IMG/VR virus record: IMGVR_UViG_3300020371_000050 | Location: 1 to 25,379 of that record | Direction: 5' to 3' (one strand) | DNA from: a virus | DNA length: 25,379 nt | In this document: positions 19,701 through 23,641 of the stretch, one piece after another | Numbering within the stretch: the stretch's first letter is position 1 | Layout of the letters: every line of letters starts with the position of its first letter | Program-made: the position numbers and the translations under genes | Notes under the pieces: generated by a model | What the model was told of the DNA's origin: nothing | The model's database searches: none | The model's input: only the letters and a program-made list of their open reading frames with translations

Positions 19701-20582
19701 TTTGTAGAACGTTTTACCTTCTCTAGTAAAAATTTCTACATCAGATATTGATGCACTAGTATTCAAATCATTAGATCTGAATATAGTTTGACCTTCTAGT
19801 TTGAATGGGTCTCCAGAAATTCTTTCTGCTACAACAACTTCTCTTCTAACATATTCTGCAGAAGAAGGTTTAATCAGTCTAGTTTCTAGATCAAGTACCT
19901 TAGCAGTGATACCATAAAGTACTTTGAAAAGAATTACAATAGATTCTTCAATGCCTTTTGATTGATAAAAGTTTCTGGCATGTTTGATAAAGTTTCCAAC
20001 ATTTAAATCAGAAACAAAAGTTTCTTCTTCAAACCCTGGGGTGAAAGTTCTCTTTAACTTTTTATAAAATTCTTGTAAGAATAAAGCACTTAAGTTTCTA
20101 ACTTCCGCTGATGCAGAATGACTTGCAGCATCAGTATCTGAAAATATTACATTCTGACGATTTGCATTTACAAAATACTCTCTACTTCTATCGTCATATC
20201 CAGTAATACCACTGAATCCACGTATACATCCAGTAAATGTAGTTGCAGTTTTGGCAGTATATGTAATAACTTCATCACCAATCTTCAGAAGTCCATACTC
20301 ATCTGGAAATCCTTTTGTTGATCCTACTGTAATTGTAGTATCTGATGCCGTGATTGAGTTAGAGAGACTGGTTTTACCAATAACAACTTCAGGGACAAGA
20401 TTATCAATCTTGAGATATCGATCAAGATTATCAATCAGGTCAGTATTACCTCCCTGATATTCTTGGGAGAGGTAATATTGCTTGAAAAATTCTACCGCTT
20501 TAGGAAAATCGGCAACTAAAAATTCTGGAAGTTGGCTCTCAATAATTTTATTGAGTTGCACTCTCTTCTCAAAATGCGACAT
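7725..20582 (-). CDS. Giant YHYH/VrlC-like structural protein in the gp7 position of the baseplate wedge operon
   Basis: One uninterrupted 4285-residue frame fills half the window, between gp6 and gp8, where T4 has gp7 (1032 residues). The N-terminus (MSHFEKRVQLNKIIESQLPE, then FKQYYLSQEYQGG) and a block near 200-225 (ARNFYQSKGIEESIVILFK) match the start of the very large cyanophage proteins often annotated VrlC, YHYH-domain or gp7-like. A YHYH-type domain lies at about 1240-1365, with GWAYDGNPIYGPFGY near 1263. Most of the rest consists of degenerate beta-type repeats: GGSGY units, NHGF-x-TGE units, INGV-x-Q-x-P units and promoter-proximal RG units. The C-terminus (LGTFSWGRIYNF, LSTFPTIQRRG) is also cyanophage-typical. 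The start has a good Shine-Dalgarno sequence. Function as the gp7 equivalent rests on gene order; a fibre-like or receptor-contacting role of the repeats is inferred. Confidence 0.8.
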   Translation of the reverse strand: MSHFEKRVQLNKIIESQLPEFLVADFPKAVEFFKQYYLSQEYQGGNTDLIDNLDRYLKIDNLVPEVVIGKTSLSNSITASDTTITVGSTKGFPDEYGLLKIGDEVITYTAKTATTFTGCIRGFSGITGYDDRSREYFVNANRQNVIFSDTDAASHSASAEVRNLSALFLQEFYKKLKRTFTPGFEEETFVSDLNVGNFIKHARNFYQSKGIEESIVILFKVLYGITAKVLDLETRLIKPSSAEYVRREVVVAERISGDPFKLEGQTIFRSNDLNTSASISDVEIFTREGKTFYKLGLFIGYNDRELVEGTFDVPGFSRSLETVSIGSSIISVDSTIGFDASGTLNIDGQIVTYKSKSINQFFDCTGITQVINLGDGVRANENIFGFEDGDTEKKVELRITGVLSNFEALEDSPLMEVDEEIYVRNIGELIENPDGEKTYKESFGNSWLYNTSTRFEVDTIQNGTFTLKSRIIDKSTLRVGDSVDILVGNSVNHSNAVVSNINLATREVGLTNLSSFTPAPGVSYSIRRNLIKAKSTNTGLKLGNDKYIANALNVYTDDSQVYGYVASHSLPGYEIEDNIIESKCPDGTTNNLDGYDSYYNNYSIIKFATSVRFIDGDAIRYTATNAFKGLTSGELYHVRKVDSNKIRLYASKSLLNADEFVRFDSPDILTGEHLFTLQRHEDRLISPNNILRKFPIKQALSAERESDRNIGNVGVMINGVEISSPESRDKIYYGPLTKFDVLNGGDGYDVINPPEITISIGAGSSALVEPTIIGSVKEVFVDPQEFDINDVLSVDITGGNGTGCELKPILGSRFRELKFDSRPLSLGGGVDITNETITFQNPHNLINGDSLIYNRNGNNPINIGVAFDVTNTTTGTLGSGDEYFIRVVNTSSIQLHKSQAEALVGVNTIGFSTATSSAGIHKFRTLSKNNLREVKVLNSGSGYTHRKLRIKNSGISTSYDTFSFPNHGFETGETVRYSVETYTGISTTTDLSVVGLSTLNQYSIHKIDDNKFKLIDVGVGGTVTTDLVRSKIVNITGIGTDSSNPNGGYHIFQYPEITVSANVSYGGTVGTIVFTPVITGEISDAYLYETGSGYGSTTLNLHKKPLISVKESVNSQLAPIIVNGRIEDVQVLNKGSNFTSPPELIVEDTTSPSGVGAILRPVIIDGRLDDVIVINAGIGYSANTTSIFVKERGLGAKFDTRVRVLSVNDAERYSDYSKTKSKKIFSNLYKNEKDDSLVYAIHGYSEDLAQNFESLGSNHSPIIGWAYDGNPIYGPFGYSSPENIQSGIRMLKTGYELVTSSVEDRPSFKPGFFIGDYKYTGSGDLDRHNGRFCITPEYPEGVYAYFVGVSTSLTSPDFEPSYPYFVGNTYKNSIIEENFTLDHSFDFNNSNLVRNTFPYNINNPDADYDFLNEGYESFNQKSVVKAVTQGGVNQLSVVEGGSGYSIGDRVNFDISETNGAGLRAEVSELVGAAITSIVTNLETYPGCVLTWDNDDQISANFRGGFDLNNNDNVLITGLSTTKNALDGNFRIGFSTSSVAIASSMTTYTSTPYGKFEDIILSASVPLVSAGSSAVIGGETVVILNNFGNGILRVKRPQSAGVGHTIGTELQFKQSTITINASTTKFDSSVDDIVFFNPKNSVGLGTTSGSAVVRPFNVGVTSVTISVPTRQLYLSNHPFKTGQKITYTHPPKPGTSELVLGPSDSLVGTFNLTDGTDLYVINKGRNYIGLVTTVGLTTSGNGLYFHSDGTDNDEYRFTTNKQQITADVSRVVTTVSCGETHGLSNKDLINLVVKPNVTVGLGTTAPIRVEFNDVDKKLLVNPVGVTSSSFNTSTNEITINSHGYETGDKLYYESEQPFVGLYTGSFFVVKKNSDKFKLAETYYETTDDGLKTINITGAGATDHRFSLINPRIEVVSNSDLKFDLSHDSLSGYKLKIFNENLFINEFTSADDGIFNVSGVGTVGIGTTNGIATLTIKHSDNIPSRLFYALEKSGYISTADNTVVNHSQINYVDSEYNGDYQVFGVGTTTFNISQRVPKILNFVDTDCDTLEFTTKSNTAQNGAIAKLNILSPGFAFEKLPKFSDVTTENGINANIAAISTSIGRIKTVRFVDFGYDYPSDKTLRPEAVIPPIISIDNLDTVKKIDIVFGGEKYMNDPDLVLFNETTKEIVDSSTFIAHAPNGSISEVEQLAPINGLDSEPHRLIAINNSNGVGISSIVSGNSGIATCTLKTPILGFTTKLFDVGDRVFVEGIELIPGSGEGFNSSDYDYKFFEVINYNDTSPAQLTFRLVGEDGIGLSTNPGFAKTFQSGYATIINKENYPIIDVIQERAPFVRNEQLFVDTGTGFNKVDLFVSLVRDDYIKTRGDYLLRKGDRVKGIISGTIADVTNVAKKKAKFNISYSSKVDLGWKDDIGKISEDFQVTPNNDYYQNLSYSIKSPITWEEFSGPVNSIIHPAGLKNFADVGITSSASISAGLAGTTTSLVVLDVVNETRVDTINNFDNTVDEDPRQSPVGNFLQSNTLQIQNRKLTDFTECRTNRVLIHDDISPQFSSRGFKDLFVELEVLDFAEKHVRYLIQVVDPDTSDIQLTELVLQSSVNSTFLFEKNTTWSNRKLGSFTADIDTDGRKTIKFEPTDPYDTDHDIKILKKDYIYDSLPGGVSSVGIQTIGSIEVIGSFTAGISSVGTASSIKTLYEFDANNFNGAFANVEIADRFSSDVNYIEAAINFDGTDTYLSEYYFDTVSQSYSATQTGILSVAYDSNAGTILLTAKNNGISSTSTYDVRTNIVGFNTTTNGIGTYRFLLTNQPPGSEKSGRLETTVGVGTTAIRVGTFDIRTISASNSVVSVSAAQTSAIHQVNIIANDQESEVYVTSGAFSPANNVTGLGTFGGEVNGNNFYLNFYPDAGYNVEAQSFNEVLYREMDFDNQANPLEYGPASQLVFLSSFDGLNGLRANRVNFTLKHEGDPIYTKTFDPANTTKLDYATGVFTYPNHFFNTGEELDYRPESTFVGVGKSAMGIGSTENYLGIVTDRLPEKVYPVALTPNTFQLATKKEYAIAAAASPNTGIAVTFTDAGLGNAHELEFTKKLTKTVVALDGIVQQPITFTPINHLLENNSGGIIAGISTFNLSGISSIQPRDILRIDDEYMKVVEVGLSTNVGGQLLGPINGIIAAAGLAATFPTVSVERGIVGSAATTHTDGAEVRIYRGSINIVKNEIYFVDPPKGNSRSRRDASNLPYVKAEYTGRTFLRSDYDTNVLFDDISDSFTGIAKTYTTTTSGVNTSGVEPGNGILFINGVFQTPSTLNNAGNNYLFEGDTNAGISSVVFTGITSVNGTPIQSEFDINQNQIPRGGLVVSLGSTPGLGYAPLVGAKVKAEIGANKSISNIVGINTWTRPVGVLTASYNNISGILEVETTEPHNLRTGDAVKLVDLEFTCPGGSGITTTIFPDHDRSLDIFNIIDAKKLNVVVGPSTIQHFYDNGGEVYRHYSLNFGSGYRSPVSIAVTDRSYEHRFVRAGVNSTFDGNGNTYSITNAKFTSSTGELQVTIDGHGLTTSDTVGFDTGSIVFRCSDDDFFTEQVYPRPTDPAAGVNIAIASTTVNTITVNVGPAGGAGTGAVVEAIVGAGGTLAFNIVNGGSGYVNPVIEIPEPNYENMPVVGVSRLGVGATTDTGKNLLLNVTIGAAGTSNVGIGSTLFSVDSFKIARNGYGFRPGDVVKVVGLVTAKDYTAPIDDFKVEITQTFNDFFSAWSFGEMDYIDSVAGLQDGVRKRFPLFYNGELLAFEIDPAAALSSAIDLDAVLVIFINGVLQTPGYAYNFTGGTSFSFTEPPKVNDKVDIFFYVGQSGVDVGITTVTESIKVGDDVFVRKHPGIPSTEDQLEERTISEILGSDTVETAIYTGPGVNQNDFKPFYWTKQKKDKYIKGDVVYKTRASLEPKIFPTAKVIGDINSNSTEIFVDNAQFFDYDEIIYDLNLNTFEFDAFVMDSDEPVSAAFTATVSAAGTITSVQILDGGSGYSGSTLDLRFSAPRVIGVGVGTTATATATIGATGTITSVTLTNPGLGYTNSNNQPLVPNIIVESPTPTREILTEISNVQGFTGIITGINESTGTNGQKAISFFFSALKDYGVQGESELASDALDLLPGYPILVSNTRVGNGVTSVYDSDNAIVSIGNTFLDNIYIVDSIQSVGPIGVITCNVHSGSNLTAIGSTGNFDENNAGLTTSLGTFSWGRIYNFNERTTPVSIGVTGLTVDSGLSTFPTIQRRGNFGEGKSGAVRSRKPIADPNIVLDNILPFYP
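8421..18360 (-). repeat. GGSGY protein repeat family in the giant wedge gene
   Basis: About a dozen copies follow the pattern: two or three hydrophobic residues, GG or xG, SGY, then a strand with Pro, and a GAGA-like turn. Approximate residues are 742 (GGDGY), 936 (SGSGY), 1086 (TGSGY), 1130 (KGSNF), 1172 (AGIGY), 1436 (GGSGY), 2066 and 2105 (SPGFAF, DFGYDY), 3485 (FGSGY), 3622 (GGSGY), 4000 (GGSGY) and 4046 (PGLGY). They cluster in groups of two or three spaced about 40-50 residues apart. Confidence 0.65.
9915..18750 (-). repeat. HGxxTGD protein repeat family in the giant wedge gene
   Basis: A second pattern of about 60-70 residues begins with a short strand and N/P-H-(G/N)-(F/L/Y)-x-T-G-(D/E)-x-(V/L)-x-Y, then a Gly-rich loop, then a strand of the type Y-x-V-x-(K/V)-x-(D/S)-x-(F/I)-x-L. 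Copies are near residues 620 (FIDGDAIRYT), 840 (PHNLINGDSLIY), 965 (NHGFETGETVRY), 1672 (NHPFKTGQKITY), 1778 (THGLSNKDLINL), 1840 (SHGYETGDKLYY), 2985 (NHFFNTGEELDY), 3408 (PHNLRTGDAVKL) and 3540 (GHGLTTSDTVGF). Confidence 0.6.
16488..16865 (-). other. YHYH-type domain within the giant wedge protein
   Basis: About residues 1240-1365 include IIGWAYDGNPIYGPFGYSS, a DLDRHNGRFCITPEYPEGVY segment and SYPYFVGNTY, in the order known from the YHYH domain family. The name-giving YHYH motif reads YAYF here (near residue 1341), so both histidines are lost. The domain sits between repeat clusters. Confidence 0.7.
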
Positions 20583-20585
20583 ATT

Positions 20586-22511
20586 TTACTTCCTCTCTAA
20601 TGCTCCGTTTGAATAACTTGAAGTATAGTAATCTCTTGTGAAAGATACACCAGAAATATCTTCGCCAGATGCAATGACATCTTTAACCATATTTATTGTG
20701 CTATTTGGAATGTCTAATGAGAGATAAAGATCTTTCAAACCAACAACATCATTAGAATCTGGGAATGCCTGAACCTCAATAATATTGTTATCAGCAAGTG
20801 TAGATGTGATGTTAATCGTGTTTACATTAATTTCACCAGTAACATAATCAACTGTTCCTACACTCTTAGCAGCAACTTGCAGTTTGTCATTCTCAGTTCT
20901 CTTAATTGCGGAGAGAACACCTTTACCACTTCCATCAAGATTGCCATTTTCATCTTTGTTTGGCACATCAGTGAAGTAAACAATATCGTTACTACCAGCA
21001 ATTGTAAATCCGGTACTCTTGATATTGAATCCTTCTGGGTTAATATGGAATCTATTACCAAAACAAAGTTCATATTGAGCAAATTGATTGATCAATACCT
21101 TCATATCTCTTCTAATTTTAATCTTAGTAATATTAGAAGTGATTGAATTCTCCACACGGTCAATCAGTTGAAGAATTTTACTGTACTTAAATCTACCACC
21201 GAAGCGATTCATATCAACATCTTTTGAATATGTTTCCAAAGATGCAATAATATTTGTTCTCAAGTCATTTACATTCGAAACTTGTTGAGTATTGTAGTAA
21301 ACTGTCGAATCAATCTCAACATAAAGAATCTTAAGGTCAACAATTTTCTGATTAATACCAGCAATTGAGTATTGCTTCAGTTTATTAAGAATGTTTTGTT
21401 TATCAAAATCAGAAACATAAGTACCATTCTTAGGTTTGATACTAATTTGCACTGTACCAAACTTTGGAGGATTTAATTCTTCTCCACCAACAACAGCAAC
21501 AGACTCTGTGTTAGAATAGATTGAAGCAATAATCGCCTCATAGTCCCTTGATGTAACCGCTCTGTACTGTGCAGAATACAATCTAGGAGCAAAGTACTTA
21601 ATCGATGATACATTCTCTGCTGCACCGCCGTTTATCGCCTTCTCAACGGTTGTAACGGGGATTGTTCCAGTAGGAATGACTCTAACATTGCCAGAATCAA
21701 CAAAATTTCCTTGGAAATCGAAGAATGATGGTCCATTTCCTGCTTCACCATCAGTAACAATGTATCTGATAGTGATAACTGCGTTATTTTCTAACTTTTT
21801 ACCGAAAAATCCATCACCAAACAGCAATTCATACCTTTCATCTTGAACTTCTTGAATCAAGAAGATTTCTGAAGTGCCATCAATGTTTAAAATGTTATCT
21901 ACAAGGTGATATTCACGCCCAAAACCACTATCATTGACTCCTTTTACAAAAGCAGTGATGGTTGAAGTGTCAATATTGGGATTATCAAGGATAAATCTTT
22001 GATCTTGTGAAGTATCAACTAAAAATTGTCTGGTCAGTAACGAACCTTGATAGATTTCAACAGGTTTTTCTGCTGATCCAAACTGTGCTGCCCCATTTAC
22101 AACAGTACTAGTTAAATCTTCTGGTATCGAGAACCTATATGATGTGTTATCTGCTGCTCCAACACACACCAGACCTGCTTCAAGCGTGATAGAAGGACTA
22201 CTAGTGGTAGTTGGTACGGAAAATGTAACCTGTGCCTTAGCGGCGCTCCTAGAGCGAGGTATATATCCGATGTTTCTTGCTAAAGAAACCACATTTTCAC
22301 GTACTGTCGCTCCATCAAGGAACGATTCATTCACTACAAGGTTTGCATTGAATGCATTAATGTAAGTATTATAAGCAAGAGTATCGATTAAGACTGAAAA
22401 ATTAGACCCTTCAAAGTCAAAATCCGTGAAATTTGAGTTTGCACGGAGATAATCTTTGATTTGGGTCTTTATCTGGTCGTAATCTAGGTTAGTAAACTGT
22501 GTAAAAGGCAT
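20586..22511 (-). CDS. 6: Baseplate wedge protein gp6
   Basis: This is the T4 gp6 homologue, the wedge core protein that forms the inner ring connecting wedges around the hub (baseplate J-like family). The product has 641 residues, close to T4 gp6 (660). The N-terminus has FTNLDYDQIKTQIKDYLRAN and NFSVLIDTLAYNTY; residues 304-366 hold the conserved block APRLYSAQYRAVTSRDYEAI followed by VAVVGGEELNPPKFGTVQIS and IKPK, matching the T4 RAVTKRDYE and ISIKPK region. The C-terminal part has a long basic and hydrophobic tract near 440-480. It follows gp25 with three bases between stop and ATG (TAA AAA ATG). The only purine-rich candidate ribosome site (AGAGG) is 14 nt away, so translation is probably coupled to gp25. 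It is the only gene after the first late promoter without its own octamer nearby. Confidence 0.95.
   Translation of the reverse strand: MPFTQFTNLDYDQIKTQIKDYLRANSNFTDFDFEGSNFSVLIDTLAYNTYINAFNANLVVNESFLDGATVRENVVSLARNIGYIPRSRSAAKAQVTFSVPTTTSSPSITLEAGLVCVGAADNTSYRFSIPEDLTSTVVNGAAQFGSAEKPVEIYQGSLLTRQFLVDTSQDQRFILDNPNIDTSTITAFVKGVNDSGFGREYHLVDNILNIDGTSEIFLIQEVQDERYELLFGDGFFGKKLENNAVITIRYIVTDGEAGNGPSFFDFQGNFVDSGNVRVIPTGTIPVTTVEKAINGGAAENVSSIKYFAPRLYSAQYRAVTSRDYEAIIASIYSNTESVAVVGGEELNPPKFGTVQISIKPKNGTYVSDFDKQNILNKLKQYSIAGINQKIVDLKILYVEIDSTVYYNTQQVSNVNDLRTNIIASLETYSKDVDMNRFGGRFKYSKILQLIDRVENSITSNITKIKIRRDMKVLINQFAQYELCFGNRFHINPEGFNIKSTGFTIAGSNDIVYFTDVPNKDENGNLDGSGKGVLSAIKRTENDKLQVAAKSVGTVDYVTGEINVNTINITSTLADNNIIEVQAFPDSNDVVGLKDLYLSLDIPNSTINMVKDVIASGEDISGVSFTRDYYTSSYSNGALERK
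20589..20598 (-). promoter_or_regulatory. Strong ribosome binding site of the giant wedge gene
   Basis: The minus strand reads AGAGAGGAAG, with nine bases between GAGG and the ATG at 20582. It lies inside the last codons of gp6. It is the best Shine-Dalgarno match in the late module and fixes the start. Confidence 0.75.
20690..20697 (-). promoter_or_regulatory. Putative internal late promoter ahead of the giant wedge gene
   Basis: AATAAATA on the minus strand lies within the gp6 3' end, 107 nt before the ATG at 20582. It is in coding DNA (Thr-Ile-Asn-Met codons), so it is supported mainly by its position and by recurrence of the motif. Confidence 0.4.
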
Positions 22512-22514
22512 TTT

Positions 22515-22916
22515 TTATCGCGTTGCCTCTAGTATGAACGAAAAGGCTTGAGGTGGAAAATCTTGTCCTACAATATCAAAGTAAACTGAGACATCAAATG
22601 AGTTTGCATCAGGTCTTGGATCAACATCAATGCGTACATTTTCAACACGATCCTCAAAAAATTCAATCGTATTCCTAATTTGGTCTTCAATAACGGTTGC
22701 AGTTGCAAAATCAACGAAACCAAATAAACTTTTACGAATATCTGTTCCTAATAATGAGTTAAAAAACCGTTCAGTTGGTATTGTTTCAACCAAATTACGT
22801 ACAGATCGAGTGATTGCATTCTCATTGGTCAAGACAGGAAGGTCTTTTGTCACAGGATGTGGATCAAAAGCAAAACTAATATCCTTAAATGCCCTAGAAA
22901 CCCTCTTTGATGCCAT
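22515..22916 (-). CDS. 25: Baseplate wedge subunit gp25
   Basis: This is the gp25/GpW-family wedge protein, structurally related to the sheath-initiator component of contractile tails and type VI secretion (TssE). At 133 residues it is almost the length of T4 gp25 (132). Visible family features are TERFFNSLLGTDIRKSLFGF at 48-67, the helix VIEDQIRNTIEFFEDRVENV and the closing strand pattern FDVSVYFDI. It begins 24 nt after a perfect TATAAATA late octamer and has no evident Shine-Dalgarno sequence. It is the first of a chain with gp6 and the giant wedge gene, each separated by three bases. Confidence 0.95.
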   Translation of the reverse strand: MASKRVSRAFKDISFAFDPHPVTKDLPVLTNENAITRSVRNLVETIPTERFFNSLLGTDIRKSLFGFVDFATATVIEDQIRNTIEFFEDRVENVRIDVDPRPDANSFDVSVYFDIVGQDFPPQAFSFILEATR

Positions 22917-22940
22917 TGTACGGGTAGATTTTTCTGAATT

Positions 22941-22948
22941 TATTTATA
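22941..22948 (-). promoter_or_regulatory. Late promoter for gp25-gp6 (consensus TATAAATA)
   Basis: This is an exact T4 late-promoter octamer on the minus strand, in the 36-base gap between the 88-residue gene and gp25. It is 24 nt upstream of the gp25 ATG. Confidence 0.8.
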
Positions 22949-22952
22949 CCTA

Positions 22953-23219
22953 CTACCCAGAAATCTTCCCATATGTGGGTTCTGTACCATCATCATCATT
23001 AATTTTCTCATGAATTTCATTCTGAGTCTTAAAATCATGCTTCTTAGGTGTAATATCATCATTTGCAATCTCACGAAGCATCTTTTGATGTTGATGATTG
23101 CCTAAGTTATCTAAAAAATCGTTCATTGTTTCGGTCCTAATGTAATCTGTCACAAGATGAGTGGTTCCCCACATCTCTCTCATGTAGTTTGAATCTCTAT
23201 CTACAGGTGAATTGCCCAT
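22953..23219 (-). CDS. Conserved-looking 88-residue protein of unknown function, first gene of the late module
   Basis: I do not recognise a family. The 88-residue product is hydrophilic and charged, with several His residues (LGNHQHQKM) and an acidic C-terminal stretch (NDDDGTEPTY), and no membrane segment or signal peptide. It is bracketed by two late-promoter octamers and lies just before gp25, so it is probably made late and may be a small virion or assembly factor; that is inference. ATG 23219 has no Shine-Dalgarno sequence and is preceded by an 8-bp hairpin. An in-frame ATG at 23183 (MREMWGTT) is an alternative start, also without a good ribosome site. Confidence 0.7.
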   Translation of the reverse strand: MGNSPVDRDSNYMREMWGTTHLVTDYIRTETMNDFLDNLGNHQHQKMLREIANDDITPKKHDFKTQNEIHEKINDDDGTEPTYGKISG

Positions 23220-23226
23220 TTTAGCA

Positions 23227-23248
23227 TCTGATTTACAACGAAATCAGA
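23227..23248 (-). other. Leader hairpin before the 88-residue gene
   Basis: This is a perfect 8-bp inverted repeat (TCTGATTT / AAATCAGA) with a 6-base loop. Its 3' arm ends 7 nt before the ATG at 23219, and it lies downstream of the late promoter, so it would be in the transcript and could mask or present the start. There is no U-tract, so it is not a terminator. Confidence 0.55.
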
Positions 23249-23278
23249 ACTTTTAGAGGGGTTGCTATCCCTTACCGA

Positions 23279-23286
23279 TATTTATT
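23279..23286 (-). promoter_or_regulatory. Late promoter opening the structural module
   Basis: Minus-strand AATAAATA lies immediately after an intrinsic terminator and 59 nt before the ATG of the 88-residue gene. It is in non-coding DNA, which makes it more convincing than the octamers inside genes. Confidence 0.65.
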
Positions 23287-23289
23287 GAC

Positions 23290-23317
23290 AAAAAAAGGGG
23301 TCCGAAGACCCCTCTTT
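23290..23317 (-). terminator. Intrinsic terminator after the glycosyltransferase/small-gene operon
   Basis: On the minus strand a 6-bp GGGGTC/GACCCC stem with a TTCG tetraloop is followed directly by seven T residues, and purines 5' of the stem can extend pairing with the U-tract. It lies 5 nt after the stop of the 49-residue gene and directly before a late promoter. Confidence 0.9.
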
Positions 23318-23321
23318 CATA

Positions 23322-23471
23322 TCATTTGCCTTGTCCACGATATGCTTTCTTTCTCCCATTACGAGAAGAAGCGGCAAGTTTCGTATTTGAAGAGTTTCCT
23401 TGACGAGTCTTCTTCGGTTTTCCGGGCATAAAACTTGCACCTGAAACACCAATCTTTGAACGTACTGCCAT
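23322..23471 (-). CDS. Small very basic protein (49 residues), unknown function
   Basis: The frame from ATG 23471 gives a 49-residue product beginning MAVRSKIGVSGASFMPGKPK and ending GRKKAYRGQGK. It has 13 Lys/Arg and no Asp/Glu, so nucleic-acid binding is plausible but unproved. A textbook Shine-Dalgarno sequence (AAGGAG, 23480-23485) sits eight bases before the ATG, inside the end of the upstream gene. The gap to that gene is three bases. A longer frame through the same DNA (start 23503) lacks such a signal and is treated as a shadow. Proteins of this type occur in T4-like cyanophages, as far as I recall. Confidence 0.8.
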   Translation of the reverse strand: MAVRSKIGVSGASFMPGKPKKTRQGNSSNTKLAASSRNGRKKAYRGQGK

Positions 23472-23474
23472 GAT

Positions 23475-23639
23475 TTAATCTCCTTGTGTAATTTGTGTAT
23501 CAAGTTCCGAGGGATTCGGTGACCCAGAAGAGTAGAAGTCCTCCGCTAGGTCCATTAGTTTATCAAAGTATTCATCTTTGGTCAAGCCTTCTGCAAGAAC
23601 TCGACCTTTATGGAGAATTGTATACAATTCCTGTGCCAT
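23475..23639 (-). CDS. Small acidic protein (54 residues), unknown function
   Basis: The frame from ATG 23639 gives 54 residues starting MAQELYTILHKGRVLAEGLT. The middle (KDEYFDKLMDLAEDFYSSG) should form an acidic amphipathic helix. It starts two bases after the glycosyltransferase stop (TGA TA ATG) without an evident ribosome site, so it is probably translated by re-initiation. Its tail carries the ribosome site of the basic 49-residue protein. The acidic/basic pair could interact, but nothing in the sequence proves it. Confidence 0.75.
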   Translation of the reverse strand: MAQELYTILHKGRVLAEGLTKDEYFDKLMDLAEDFYSSGSPNPSELDTQITQGD

Positions 23640-23641
23640 TA

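Noticed and set aside
7725-20582. CRISPR array or DNA tandem repeats suggested by recurrent CCA/ACC strings
   Set aside because: The strings are the reverse complement of Gly-Thr-Val codons in degenerate protein repeats; spacing and sequence vary and no identical repeat/spacer pattern exists.
22630-23013. Plus-strand open frame of 127 residues opposite gp25
   Set aside because: It is antisense to the well-supported gp25 gene and crosses its late promoter.
23282-23503. Minus-strand 73-residue frame over the basic 49-residue gene
   Set aside because: It reads through the terminator stem and U-tract and has no ribosome site; the 49-residue frame has AAGGAG at ideal spacing.
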